The notes beneath the pieces were generated by a model. That model was not told where the DNA came from and made no database searches. It was given only the letters and a program-made list of their open reading frames with translations. The position numbers and the translations under genes are program-made. A stretch of 64,000 nt of DNA, taken from contig NZ_JAPVLQ010000004.1 in NCBI RefSeq assembly GCF_027158005.1, positions 1-64,000 of the forward strand, written 5' to 3'. Shown here piece by piece: positions 1 to 16,693 of this stretch. The stretch's first letter is position 1. The number at the start of each line of letters is the position of its first letter. Source of the stretch: Rhodococcus sp. H36-A4 (lineage in GTDB: Bacteria > Actinomycetota > Actinomycetes > Mycobacteriales > Mycobacteriaceae).

Positions 1-174
1 AAACAACACCCAACCATAACCACCACAAGCGGATGATCATCGACATCGGATGCTTTCACCAAATACAAAATTCGGCACTGACATTCATCGACACACTGTT
101 GAGTTCTCAAAGAACACGCACACACCACACACCCACGAAAACCATGTTCTCGCAGCGCCTGGGGCAACCGTTCC
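1..174 (-). other. rRNA operon leader (16S gene lies left of the window)
   Basis: Read on the minus strand, this stretch carries the element TTTGAGAACTCAACAGTG (complement of about 96-113), which resembles the boxA/processing element of mycobacterial and rhodococcal rRNA operons. An A/T-richer leader follows towards position 1. No protein-coding frame is convincing. The 16S rRNA gene itself is not inside the window, so the assignment rests on this element and the strong promoter at 175-203. Confidence 0.7.
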
Positions 175-203
175 AGCCTAGCTAATCCAAGCGACCGAGT
201 CAA
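175..203 (-). promoter_or_regulatory. Probable rRNA operon promoter
   Basis: On the minus strand there is TTGACT (198-203), a 17-bp spacer and TAGGCT (175-180). This is a near-consensus vegetative promoter pointing left into the rRNA-type leader. The rest of 204-486, between it and tyrS, shows no convincing gene. It has one small inverted repeat (TCACA-CGCA-TGTGA, 452-465) without a U tract. Confidence 0.75.
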
Positions 204-486
204 TAACCCCGTCACATCGAACCACCCTCACACGACAACATGATCTTGCCGAACCAGGATTTTCAGTGCAAACCCCGTACAACCTCGTGTCCCGGTCCGT
301 GAAGACCAGGTCGGTGTCCGGCTCGCTCTGACTTGGATAAAGTTACGCGCAGGAGAACAACGCGTCAAATCCCCAGGTCGCTGGAAGTCCGCCGGCCAAA
401 CTCCGTGGTGGCAGGCGGTCCGAGCTCTTGCTGCTAGCGCTTCCGCGCGAATCACACGCATGTGACTCCGGCCACCACGATACCGA

Positions 487-1767
487 TTACAACGTTCCGG
501 TGATCTGTACCCCGGCAAAGTTTCGCTTTCCACGGCGTACCACCAGCCATTGCCCATGAAGAAGGTCGCTGCTAGTCGGTGTCCAGTCCTCGGTTACGAC
601 CTTCTGGTTGTTCACTGAAGCGCCGCCTTCCTTTACGGCCCGTCGCGCCGCGCCCTTACTATCCGAGAGCCCGGTGGCTACAAGGAGATCGATAATCGTC
701 TTGGGATCACCCTCGTGAATCTGTGCAATCGACGCCTCGCGCAGTGCCGCGGCGAGAGTTGTCTCGTCGAGCTCTCCCAGTTCCGCGCGGCCGAACAACG
801 CCTGGCTGGCGAGCTCCACCGCACGGGTGTTCGCTTCACCGTGAACCAGCGTCGTCATCTCGGCCGCAAGGCGACGCTGCGCCTCGCGGGCATGGGGTCG
901 CTCTTTGGTGGCGATGTCCAGCTCATCGAGCTCGGCTCGATCCAGGAAGGTGAACCAGCGGAGGTACTTCACCACGTCGGCGTCGCCGGTGTTCACGAAG
1001 TACTGGTACCAGGCGTACGGGCTGGTCATCTCCGGGTCGAGCCACAGGCTTCCCCCACCGGTGGACTTGCCGAACTTTTTTCCATCTGCAGACGTGACCA
1101 ACGGGACCGTCATCCCATGCACGGACTCCGCGTCCTGGCGCCTGTTCAGTTCCACCCCTGCAACGATGTTCCCCCATTGATCGGACCCACCGATCTGGAG
1201 CGAGCACCCGTACGTGCGCCTCAACTGCACGTAGTCGTTCGCTTGCAGAAGCATGTAACTGAACTCGGTGTAGGACATACCGTCGCCGTCGAGCCGCTTC
1301 TTCACCGTGTCCCGTGCCAGCATCACGTTGATGGAGAAATGCTTGCCGATGTCCCGCAAGAAATCGATCGCCGACAGCTCGCCGGTCCAGTTCAGGTTGT
1401 TCTCCACAATTGCGCCGGTCGCAGTTTCATCGAATTCGACGAAACGCTCGAGCTGACCACGGATGCGATCGGACCAGTCGCGGACGGTATCGGAGGAGTT
1501 CATGGTCCGCTCCCCCACATCCCTGGGGTCGCCGATGAGTCCGGTCGCGCCGCCCGCCATGACGATGGGGCGGTGGCCTGCTCGCTGAAATCGTGTCAGC
1601 GCGAGCAAGGGAACCAGGTGACCGGCATGCAGGCTGGGGCCGGTCGGATCGAAGCCCGCATACAGAGTGATCGGACCCGCCTCGGTCGCCTTCTTCAGCT
1701 CGTCCACATCGGTGGACTGCGCGATGAGCCCTCGCCAGGTCAATTCGTCGATAATGTTCTCACTCAC
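487..1767 (-). CDS. tyrS: Tyrosyl-tRNA synthetase
   Basis: Charges tRNA-Tyr with tyrosine in the cytoplasm (class I aminoacyl-tRNA synthetase, TyrS type). The 426-residue length is typical of the bacterial enzyme. The HIGH-like motif HAGH follows FDPTGPSL about 45 residues in. The KMSKS-like loop reads KFGKS near residue 232. The C-terminal 65 residues look like an S4 RNA-binding domain. The start is GTG at 1767, with a purine-rich GGGAGAA upstream. mpg lies 38 bp upstream on the same strand, so the two may be co-transcribed. The same tyrS-mpg pairing occurs in mycobacteria. Confidence 0.97.
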   Translation of the reverse strand: MSENIIDELTWRGLIAQSTDVDELKKATEAGPITLYAGFDPTGPSLHAGHLVPLLALTRFQRAGHRPIVMAGGATGLIGDPRDVGERTMNSSDTVRDWSDRIRGQLERFVEFDETATGAIVENNLNWTGELSAIDFLRDIGKHFSINVMLARDTVKKRLDGDGMSYTEFSYMLLQANDYVQLRRTYGCSLQIGGSDQWGNIVAGVELNRRQDAESVHGMTVPLVTSADGKKFGKSTGGGSLWLDPEMTSPYAWYQYFVNTGDADVVKYLRWFTFLDRAELDELDIATKERPHAREAQRRLAAEMTTLVHGEANTRAVELASQALFGRAELGELDETTLAAALREASIAQIHEGDPKTIIDLLVATGLSDSKGAARRAVKEGGASVNNQKVVTEDWTPTSSDLLHGQWLVVRRGKRNFAGVQITGTL

Positions 1768-1805
1768 GCGTTCGATTCTCCCGCATGTGCGTTACGACGC
1801 CATCG

Positions 1806-2435
1806 TCAGGCCTCCGGCTCACCCACGAGTCGAGCCTTCGGACTGCGCCGGTAGCTCGATACCGACGAAGACCCTCGAATCCAGAATCGCCATTCCCTTT
1901 CTGCCGCAACACTGACTCCTACGCGCGGGCCGGATGCGATCTCATCGGAGTACGCAGCAAACAGAGGCATTGCCAGAGTTATCGGCGAATCTGCGTCGAA
2001 CAGCGCTGTTCCGTTGTCCGCGAGACCGATTCCGAGTGCGCTGCCGAGATTTCCCGGCCCCTTCGCCAAGGAAGCAGCCGATCTTGCTGCTGGGCGCCGG
2101 GCAGCCACGATGTCGTGGCCGTCGACAACCTCACCTGCCCGAAGAAGCACGGCGGCGGGCGTCCCGTCGGGACCGCAGCTGACGTTCATGCAGAGATGCA
2201 TTCCGTAGCTGAGGTAGACGTACAGGCGACCCGCGGGTCCGAACATCACCGCGTTGCGGTTCGTCTGCCCGCGGTACGAGTGCGCGGCCGGGTCCGGCCA
2301 CGGACCGTCGATCGGTCCGCCGTATGCCTCTACTTCGACGATTCGAACCACGACGCCGCCGGCGGTCAAAGTGCCACCGAGTATCCGTCGTGCCATCTCC
2401 GGGGGATCACCGTATTCGAGTTCTGCCAGGCCCAC
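1806..2435 (-). CDS. mpg: 3-methyladenine DNA glycosylase (AAG/Mpg family)
   Basis: Base-excision repair glycosylase that removes alkylated purines. The 209-residue protein has the AAG hallmarks: VEVEAYGG with the catalytic Glu, a conserved D/H segment just after it (AAHSYRGQT), MFGPAG, and YVYLSYGMH. The C-terminal half has the GPGNL segment. The GTG start at 2435 places the family N terminus (LARRILG-like) at the usual distance. An ATC or ATA a few codons upstream is less likely. It diverges from the ABC exporter genes, and the operator at 2487-2516 lies between the two start regions. Confidence 0.93.
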   Translation of the reverse strand: MGLAELEYGDPPEMARRILGGTLTAGGVVVRIVEVEAYGGPIDGPWPDPAAHSYRGQTNRNAVMFGPAGRLYVYLSYGMHLCMNVSCGPDGTPAAVLLRAGEVVDGHDIVAARRPAARSAASLAKGPGNLGSALGIGLADNGTALFDADSPITLAMPLFAAYSDEIASGPRVGVSVAAEREWRFWIRGSSSVSSYRRSPKARLVGEPEA

Positions 2436-2455
2436 GCGTCCTATGATGCCGCCCC

Positions 2456-2485
2456 TTGACCGCTGGCCATCACCGGGGTTATAAA
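2456..2485 (+). promoter_or_regulatory. Promoter of the ABC exporter operon
   Basis: TTGACC at 2456-2461 and TATAAA at 2480-2485 are separated by 18 bp (17 bp if TTATAA is taken). The AGGAGG ribosome-binding site of the ATPase gene lies 8 bp before its ATG. The large inverted repeat starts immediately after the -10 element, where a repressor would block initiation. Confidence 0.7.
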
Positions 2486-2486
2486 T

Positions 2487-2516
2487 TCATCATGCGATGA
2501 AATCATCGAATGATGA
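2487..2516. promoter_or_regulatory. Nested inverted repeat, probable TetR operator
   Basis: The arms TCATCAT (2487-2493) and ATGATGA (2510-2516) are perfect complements. Between them CGATGA and TCATCG form a second perfect pair around a central AA. The whole element is a 30-bp near-palindrome placed over the expected transcription start of the ABC operon, whose last gene encodes a TetR-family regulator. Binding by that regulator is inferred. Confidence 0.7.
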
Positions 2517-2534
2517 GATCCAGGAGGCACTGTT

Positions 2535-3275
2535 ATGTCTGTCGACTCGGTGAATGCCGTCGAGATAACGAACCTCACCGTTCGACGCCGAAAAAGAGTG
2601 GCTCTCGATGATGTGAACTTGTCCATCCCACGCGGCACCATCACGGGGCTTCTCGGACCCTCCGGATGCGGAAAGTCAACGTTGATGCGGGCCATCGTCG
2701 GTACTCAGATAGTCCAGAGCGGAACGGTTGAAGTGCTCGGCTTACGTGCCGGATCCAAACGCCTACGCGCCACAGTCGGCTACGTCGCGCAAGCCCCCAG
2801 CGTCTACGGGGATCTGACTGTCCGCGAGAACGTCGCATACTTTGCCGCACTGTTCGGGCGCACAGTCGCTTCTGCGGACTCTGCCATCGAGTCCGTCGGG
2901 CTGACCGACCACGCATCGTCGCCGGCGGGTGAATTGTCCGGCGGTCAGCTGGGTCGGGTGTCGCTGGCAAGTGCACTGGTCGCCGAGCCCGAATTCATCG
3001 TCCTCGACGAACCGACCGTCGGACTGGATCCTGTACTCCGTGCCGAGTTGTGGAAACGATTTGCCGACCTCGCCGCATCCGGCACCACAATTCTGGTGTC
3101 CAGTCACGCCATGGAAGAGGCTGATCACTGCAGTCGACTGATCTTGATGCGCGACGGCAGAGTGCTGGCGGAGCTCAGTCCAGCCGAACTCCGCTCCCGG
3201 ACGGGCGAAACCAGCCTCGAACAAGCATTTCTCTCGTTGATCCTCTCCGCGGCACCGATCGAGACGGCGTCATGA
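2535..3275 (+). CDS. ABC exporter ATP-binding protein
   Basis: Cytoplasmic ATPase of an ABC-2 type exporter, 246 residues. Visible motifs are Walker A GPSGCGKST (about residue 42), signature LSGGQ (about 134), Walker B FIVLDEPTVGLDP and the H-loop SSHAMEE. The start ATG is 8 bp after an AGGAGG ribosome-binding site. It overlaps the downstream permease gene by ATGA. The exporter, permease and TetR order matches the Rv1687c-Rv1686c-Rv1685c arrangement of M. tuberculosis. The substrate is unknown; a drug- or toxicant-efflux role would fit control by a TetR repressor. Confidence 0.92.
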   Translation: MSVDSVNAVEITNLTVRRRKRVALDDVNLSIPRGTITGLLGPSGCGKSTLMRAIVGTQIVQSGTVEVLGLRAGSKRLRATVGYVAQAPSVYGDLTVRENVAYFAALFGRTVASADSAIESVGLTDHASSPAGELSGGQLGRVSLASALVAEPEFIVLDEPTVGLDPVLRAELWKRFADLAASGTTILVSSHAMEEADHCSRLILMRDGRVLAELSPAELRSRTGETSLEQAFLSLILSAAPIETAS

Positions 3276-4027
3276 GCGCGCGCATCTATGCCGCGGGTAC
3301 CGGGCGGATCCTGCGACAACTGCGGGCCGATCGTCGAACCGTCGCGATGATCTTGCTGGTCCCATCCCTACTGATGGTGTTGCTTTATTTCCTGTACGCG
3401 AATGTTCCGACACCGGCCGGCCAGCAGTCGCTGTTCGACCGCATAGCAATCACGATGCTCGGCATCCTCCCCTTCGTCGTGATGTTCCTGATCACCTCCA
3501 TCGCGATGCAACGCGAACGAACTTCGGGAACCCTCGAACGACTACTGACGACTCCGATGTCGAAGCTGGAGTTATTGGGGAGCTACGGGTCGGCATTCTC
3601 CGTAGCCGCACTCGGTCAGGCCCTGCTCGCCTGCGCGGTAACTTTCGGGGCACTCGGATTGACGACGGCCGGACCAGCGGTGTGGGTTGTCGTCATTGCT
3701 GTGCTCGTGGCGATGTTGGGTGTGTCGATCGGTCTACTGTGCAGTGCCTTCGCGAAAACCGAGTTCCAGGCAGTTCAATTCATGCCCTTGGTAGTGCTTC
3801 CGCAGTTCTTCCTGTGTGGCCTGCTCGTGCCGCGTGATCAGATGCCGGACTGGCTGCACATCATCAGTAACTTTTTGCCACTCACCTACGCCGTCGACGC
3901 ACTGCAAGAAGTCTCGCTGCACACCGGTGTCACCGGGAGAATGGGGGCCGACATAGCGGTGGTCGCCGGCTTCACCGTGCTTGCTCTTTGTGCTGGAGCG
4001 GCAACGCTGCGACGGAGAACCCCGTGA
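3272..4027 (+). CDS. ABC-2 type exporter permease
   Basis: Membrane component of the exporter, 251 residues with about six hydrophobic segments. The first is at about 22-45 and the last at about 225-245. The conserved ABC-2 segment reads RERTSGTLERLLTTPMS, and a hydrophobic LPQFFLCGLLVPRDQMP precedes the last helices, both typical of the DrrB/NodJ-like permease family. The start codon overlaps the ATPase stop (ATGA), and its own stop overlaps the regulator start (GTGA). This indicates tight translational coupling of the three genes. Confidence 0.92.
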   Translation: MSARIYAAGTGRILRQLRADRRTVAMILLVPSLLMVLLYFLYANVPTPAGQQSLFDRIAITMLGILPFVVMFLITSIAMQRERTSGTLERLLTTPMSKLELLGSYGSAFSVAALGQALLACAVTFGALGLTTAGPAVWVVVIAVLVAMLGVSIGLLCSAFAKTEFQAVQFMPLVVLPQFFLCGLLVPRDQMPDWLHIISNFLPLTYAVDALQEVSLHTGVTGRMGADIAVVAGFTVLALCAGAATLRRRTP

Positions 4028-4638
4028 CCGAAGCGAACGGTGTCGGAAGCAAATCAGGGCGAAGGCCAGGGCAATCGAAAACCCGGGAGGCGATCCTTGC
4101 GTCCGCTCGCACCCGGTTCGCGCGGTCCGGTTTCGATACGACCTCCATCCGCAGCGTCGCTGCCGATGCAGGCGTCGACTCTGCACTCGTCCACCACTAC
4201 TTCGGCACCAAACGAGGCCTGTTCGTTGCAGCAATTGCACTCCCCGCTGACCCAGCCGACGTTCTGGAACCTGTCGCAGTTGCCGACAACGACGACCTTG
4301 GTCGCGCCCTGGCTACTGCAATTCTGGGCGTGTGGGACTCGAAAGACGGTGAAGCCGTCATCGCAGCGTTCCGATCCATGATCGCATCCGGGGATACGAC
4401 GTTGATCGGTACATTTCTCCTGCAGGTCGCACTCCGCGACGTTGCGAAAAGAGTCGACAGCCCGATCGGTTCGGCGCTCGAACGCGTGAACCTCGTCGCG
4501 TCACAGATGGCTGGACTGCTGCTCACCCGTCACATACTCGCGCTCGAACCGCTGGCGTCGATGCCCGTCGCTCGGGTTGTCGACTGGGTAGCCCCGATCC
4601 TGCAGCAGTACCTCACCGGGCCCATGCCCGAAAAGTAG
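4024..4638 (+). CDS. TetR/AcrR family transcriptional regulator
   Basis: 204-residue regulator. The N-terminal helix-turn-helix region (about residues 18-65) reads REAILASARTRFARSGFDTT, followed by SIRSVAADAGVDSALVHHYF and GTKRGLF, a standard TetR DNA-binding domain. The C-terminal domain is helical and of the ligand-binding type. The GTG start at 4024 is chosen because it overlaps the permease stop as GTGA; the frame continues open further upstream inside the permease gene. Likely an autorepressor acting at 2487-2516. The stop is 3 bp from the convergent Trm112-like gene. Confidence 0.9.
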   Translation: MTEANGVGSKSGRRPGQSKTREAILASARTRFARSGFDTTSIRSVAADAGVDSALVHHYFGTKRGLFVAAIALPADPADVLEPVAVADNDDLGRALATAILGVWDSKDGEAVIAAFRSMIASGDTTLIGTFLLQVALRDVAKRVDSPIGSALERVNLVASQMAGLLLTRHILALEPLASMPVARVVDWVAPILQQYLTGPMPEK

Positions 4639-4641
4639 CGA

Positions 4642-4848
4642 CTAGGACTGTGCCCGCGCCACAATGGACTCGTGCTCGGCCTGATCCACGTCGCGCGCCT
4701 CATCTACCAGCAACACCGGAATCCCATTCTCGATCGGGTAAGCGCGCTGCAGCCGGGGGTTGTACAGCAGTTCGTCATCGACAAGTAGCAACGGCCCCTT
4801 GTCCACGGGGCACGCAAGAATACTGAGGAGCGTCTGATCGATAGCCAC
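4642..4848 (-). CDS. Trm112-like small protein (UPF0434 family)
   Basis: A 68-residue protein resembling bacterial Trm112-like proteins: LLSILACPVDKGPL near the N terminus, then YNPRLQRAYPIENGIPVLL. Family members are small zinc-ribbon-like partners of methyltransferases. Only one Cys remains here, so metal binding as in Trm112 is doubtful. The GTG start at 4848 has GAAGG about 7 bp upstream. The gene lies about 100 bp downstream of the large hydrolase/acyl-CoA ligase gene on the same strand, as in the Rv1683-Rv1684 neighbourhood. Confidence 0.85.
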   Translation of the reverse strand: MAIDQTLLSILACPVDKGPLLLVDDELLYNPRLQRAYPIENGIPVLLVDEARDVDQAEHESIVARAQS

Positions 4849-4955
4849 TGAAGTCCTTCTCTCGGTGTTTGTCCTACCTGGCCGGAGCGAAGTCCGTGCG
4901 ATCAACTTATCCGATGATCGATCCATCGCAGCCTCGACTGCCTGACGAGGGCCTG

Positions 4956-7900
4956 TCAGCTCTTCGTGAACTGTTCGGCGACAACCGCTTTCGTCAACCG
5001 TCGGTAAGACCCCGAGTCGGTGTCGTAGTACCAGGACCTGACACCCGGAACCGGAACCCCGGCCTTCTGCAGTTCGGTCATCTTTGGCCGGAACGCGCGA
5101 GAAAGCGAAATCTCGTCGACGATGTGGACGATGTCGGGGCGCTGAGCCGGCAGTAACACTGCCATCACATCGCTTACGGTTTTGACCGGCAGCGAGTTGT
5201 CCCCCCGCACGGACACCCCGCATACTGCGATCTCGTCGACACGTCGATCCGAACGGTGATGTTCTCTGCTCGAACCGATCGGATCGACGCCGTACACGAC
5301 AACCGACACGACGTCCTCGACGTCACCGAACGCGTCGATGATCGGCTGAGTGAAGACCGGTCCGCGTCGAGTCTTCACGACGGTGTCCTTGCGATCGACG
5401 AGCCAGAAGTCCCCGTCGGAGTCGCGTCGAAATAGATTCTCCGTCGGAATCCACGAGTCTCCTGGCTGGAAGACATCGCGCATCAGCGGACTGGTGACCT
5501 CGCCGTCGCTTCCCGGACGTCCGAGTAGAAGGCCGACCTCATCGTCTCGGCACATGCGAACGAAGCCATCTTCGTCCTCCTCGAGCCGGCCGTTGATCGG
5601 ATCGTAGGCGGCAAGTGCCACCCTGGCGCTCCCCGGAAGCGGTCGCCCCTTGGAGCCGATCTTCGAACCGCCTACGTTGGCGAGGATGACGTCGTTCTCA
5701 GTGGAGGCATAAAATTCGAGCACCCGTGCAGGCGCGAACCGCTCCAGCGTGCGTTTCCAGAGACCGACGGGCATTCCGGACCCGATGAAGAGTCGAACCG
5801 GATGACTCATGTCCAGAGCCGAGAGCTCGTCGTCGAGTATCGCCTGCATCATCGCCCAGGTGTAACTGATGACGGTGACCCCGTACCGAGATACTTCCTC
5901 GGCGAATCGGGTCGGTTCGAGACCACGCGAAAGCGCTATGCGCGAACCACCGGCAAGTGCGCCACCCACGCTGACCAGCAATCCGGCGGAATGATGAAGA
6001 GGGGCAAGGCAATACACTGTGTCGCCACTACCCAAAGCCGCTGCTGTTGCAGTGCCGAACGCGGACAGGGCCCAACGATGGTTGGTGATGAAGCGCGGTT
6101 CCAACCCACGCTCGGTCGGGTTGAACAGCACCACTGCCAGTTCCCGGGCACGGCCAGGATCCGGTGAGTACCACGCGGGCAATCGCACCGAGTCCGGGTC
6201 GATCAGTTCGAGATCGACGACATCGGAACCCGAGGGAATGTCGAGAGTTCGAACGTCTCCGCCACCTAGAACGAGTACGTTGGCGGCCACCGAAGTCGCT
6301 GCCTTCATGTTCTCGGGATCAGCGATGACGGTGTCCACGTCGATCGCCCGCAGTGCGCTCTCCAGATCTCCCCCCGGTGGGAAGAGTACTGCGACAGCGC
6401 CGATACGCGACAACGCTGTGATGGCCGCCAACGCGCTGGGGCGAGTGTCCATCAGTACACCGATGCGAGCGGACGGCCTGACACCCGACGCGAGCAGACC
6501 TCGGACCACGTTGTCGATACGAGCATTGACGGCCCGGTAGGTGTGGACACGGTCGTCGAACAAGAAGCACTCGCCGTTGGGCGACTTTCGACCCTGTTCC
6601 GCGATGAGTCGTCCCAGTGACACGAGAGTGTGGGGTTGCATCTGACCGAGTCGCGCCAACCTCGGCAAGGTTCTAACGGCCTCGGTGGAGATCTCGCGAG
6701 TGCCACGCACCGCGCCGGCGGCAGCCGAAGCAAGTCCACGACCGACCCCTACTCCAACCTCGGCAATCGAGGCTGCAGTGTGGATGATCCGGTTGCTCAC
6801 CGATACACCACTCTCGGTGTCCTGGTGCTCGCCGTACATCATCTCGTGCGCGGCTTCGGGCTTGTCTCCAAGACCTTCACGCCAACGAACCCACTCCCCC
6901 GTTGTCGGCCACGTCTGCGACGCGGCCAAGCTCCCGACTACGAGCCCGAAATGCCCTGCACGAAGCGTACTTTCGTACACTTCTGCGCGCGGCGCCGCCC
7001 GCCTGATGCCGCGCACGGCCAGTGGCTGCCCGATGTCGTCGACCTCGCCGATGAACGCGAGAACCGGAACCGTCAAATTCGACAATGTGAGCAAGCGATC
7101 CTTGATGACGAAACCGCCGGTCATCATTCTGTTGTGCACCACGAATTGCTTCAAAAGCTCCGCTACAGCGGGACCCGACCACGCGACCCAGCCGTCGAGA
7201 GCAAGGAAGCGACGCTGTGGTTCGCGCGGGAGCAACGCTTCGCGGTCGTGGAGTTGTCGTAGAAAATCGAGCCGCGATCGCACGGTCTTGGCTGGATCGA
7301 GGAGTTGAAATCCAGTACGGGCCATCCACCCGGATACTGCCAGCCGCGTGAATACGTGGTCGGCAAGGAACTCGGCGCCGCGCGTAGCCACACCGGCTGG
7401 AATACCGAGCGGCAGCGCTGCCAGAGTGTCGACCGGAGCACCGAACGTGATGAGGCTGGCCAGGTTTCGTCCGCCGCGATAGGCAGCCGCTTGGTAACAG
7501 AACATCCCACCCTGGGAATAGCCGGCGAGGTGGACGTCACGTCCGGTGTGCTCGTGAACCTTGTCGATGACCTCGCTGATGGCTACGACATGATCGGCGA
7601 GGGTACGACTCCATCCGCCCTCCTCGGTGTCGGGGGAACCGAAATCGACGACCCATGGATCGAGGCCCATCCTGTGCAGAATCCCGGCGGCGCCATGGTC
7701 GGTGGTCACGTCGTATACGTCCGCCGACACCATCATCGGCGGAACGAGAACGACCGGAGGCCTGGAATCGGTACCGAGGGCGTCGGGGAAGTAGCGACGC
7801 AACTTGTACATCGGTTCTCGATCGACGATCTTGAAGGGAGATGAATCGACCTCGGTTTCGAGCCCGCCCAAACGGATGACTTCCAGTCCGTTCTGTGCAG

Positions 7901-8009
7901 TTGCGATCGCACGTCGCAACGGTCCGCGGACCGCGTCTGCATTCAGTCCCACAACTACAACTCCCGGTTCGATCCCCTGCATTTCGGGATATGGACTCCG
8001 ACCGCCCAC
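4956..8009 (-). CDS. Two-domain alpha/beta hydrolase - acyl-CoA ligase protein (Rv1683-like)
   Basis: 1017 residues if the GTG at 8009 is used; an in-frame ATG at 7982 is an alternative. The N-terminal half (about 60-400) is a PhaC/lipase-like alpha/beta hydrolase with nucleophile motif GYSQGG (Ser about 165), Asp in IGEVDD and His in RAGHFGLV. The C-terminal half (about 455-1000) is an ANL-superfamily acyl-CoA ligase. Ligase motifs are altered: the P-loop region reads FNPTERGLEP, the usual TGD reads TEN, and FYASTEND stands for the YGxTE motif. M. tuberculosis Rv1683 is described as a bifunctional lipase/acyl-CoA synthetase linked to triacylglycerol metabolism. A lipid role is likely here, but ligase activity is uncertain. 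Confidence 0.88.
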   Translation of the reverse strand: MGGRSPYPEMQGIEPGVVVVGLNADAVRGPLRRAIATAQNGLEVIRLGGLETEVDSSPFKIVDREPMYKLRRYFPDALGTDSRPPVVLVPPMMVSADVYDVTTDHGAAGILHRMGLDPWVVDFGSPDTEEGGWSRTLADHVVAISEVIDKVHEHTGRDVHLAGYSQGGMFCYQAAAYRGGRNLASLITFGAPVDTLAALPLGIPAGVATRGAEFLADHVFTRLAVSGWMARTGFQLLDPAKTVRSRLDFLRQLHDREALLPREPQRRFLALDGWVAWSGPAVAELLKQFVVHNRMMTGGFVIKDRLLTLSNLTVPVLAFIGEVDDIGQPLAVRGIRRAAPRAEVYESTLRAGHFGLVVGSLAASQTWPTTGEWVRWREGLGDKPEAAHEMMYGEHQDTESGVSVSNRIIHTAASIAEVGVGVGRGLASAAAGAVRGTREISTEAVRTLPRLARLGQMQPHTLVSLGRLIAEQGRKSPNGECFLFDDRVHTYRAVNARIDNVVRGLLASGVRPSARIGVLMDTRPSALAAITALSRIGAVAVLFPPGGDLESALRAIDVDTVIADPENMKAATSVAANVLVLGGGDVRTLDIPSGSDVVDLELIDPDSVRLPAWYSPDPGRARELAVVLFNPTERGLEPRFITNHRWALSAFGTATAAALGSGDTVYCLAPLHHSAGLLVSVGGALAGGSRIALSRGLEPTRFAEEVSRYGVTVISYTWAMMQAILDDELSALDMSHPVRLFIGSGMPVGLWKRTLERFAPARVLEFYASTENDVILANVGGSKIGSKGRPLPGSARVALAAYDPINGRLEEDEDGFVRMCRDDEVGLLLGRPGSDGEVTSPLMRDVFQPGDSWIPTENLFRRDSDGDFWLVDRKDTVVKTRRGPVFTQPIIDAFGDVEDVVSVVVYGVDPIGSSREHHRSDRRVDEIAVCGVSVRGDNSLPVKTVSDVMAVLLPAQRPDIVHIVDEISLSRAFRPKMTELQKAGVPVPGVRSWYYDTDSGSYRRLTKAVVAEQFTKS

Positions 8010-8075
8010 TTGCCACGTTTCCGCAAGCTTGCCATACGCCCGTCCGAAATCCGGCGAACATGACTGTTTTGCGTC

Positions 8076-10717
<2,642 letters not shown>

Positions 10718-10775
10718 GATGTATGCGCTCCTTTGTAGCTGTGGGTAATTCTCGGTTTTGCCGTCGGCGGGACTG

Positions 10776-13439
<2,664 letters not shown>

Positions 13440-13443
<4 letters not shown>

Positions 13444-14344
13444 AGCTGGTTTTCCTTTTCTGCTTGTTGGGCGGGATGCACCATCGTGCCGATTCCTTCG
13501 CCCGTGAAGAGTTCGACGAGAACCGAGTGCGGCACTCGGCCGTCGATGACGTGTGCCGACGGAACACCACCCAGAACTGCGCGTAAGCAGGCCTCCATCT
13601 TGGGCACCATGCCCGCGTCGAGGGACGGCAGAAGCGCTGACAATGCGTCGACATCGATCTTCGACGTCAAAGACGAACGATCGGGCCAATCGGTGTACAG
13701 CCCATCGACATCGGTGAGGACAACCAATTTCTCGGCCCCGATGGCTTCCGCGAGCGCTGCCGCAGCAGTATCTGCATTGATGTTGTGTACGACGCCGTCG
13801 GCATCGGGTGCGATGGTGGAGACCACCGGAATCCGGCCCGCGGCAATGAGATCGAGCACGGCGTCCGGGTTGACCGAGGTGACGTCGCCGACGAGGCCGA
13901 TGTCGGTTTCGATGCCGTCGACCATGACGGTGCGCTTCGACGCGGTGAAAAGATGTGCATCTTCCCCGGAGATGCCCACGGCGTAGGGGCCGTGACTGTT
14001 GATCAGACCGACGAGCTCACGACCGACCTGGCCGAACAGCACCATCCGCACGACATCCATGACCTCAGGGGTGGTGACGCGGAATCCTCCACGGAATTCC
14101 CCGGTCATGCCCAAGCGCGACAGCATCGCAGTTATCTGTGGTCCGCCGCCGTGCACGACGACCGGATGGATGCCGATGGTCCGCAGAAAAACCATGTCCT
14201 CGGCGAACGCACGCTTGAGATCGTCGTCGATCATGGCGTTCCCGCCGTACTTGACCACGATGATCTTGTCGTGAAACTTCTGCAGCCACGGCAGCGCACC
14301 CGCAAGCGTGTGCGCCTTCTGCGTAGCAGACAAACCCGACCCGG

Positions 14345-14348
<4 letters not shown>
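13440..14348 (-). CDS. argB: Acetylglutamate kinase
   Basis: Phosphorylates N-acetylglutamate; the usual arginine-inhibited step in this pathway. 302 residues with the amino-acid kinase fold: VVKYGGNAM (substrate and ATP Gly-rich site), [25 protein letters not shown] and the ATP-site segment [14 protein letters not shown]. The GTG at 14348 overlaps the argJ stop as GTGA. The N-terminal helix ([10 protein letters not shown]) present in arginine-sensitive kinases is visible. Confidence 0.96.
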
Positions 14349-16664
<2,316 letters not shown>

Positions 16665-16693
16665 GCTCATTCATAGTTGGGGCGACTGTCGGC

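Noticed and set aside
228..557. Open frame left of tyrS
   Set aside because: It overlaps the tyrS end, is Arg/Cys-rich and looks like random translation of a GC-rich leader.
715..1854. Long open frame antisense to tyrS
   Set aside because: It mirrors tyrS on the other strand in high-GC sequence and its product resembles nothing; tyrS motifs are intact.
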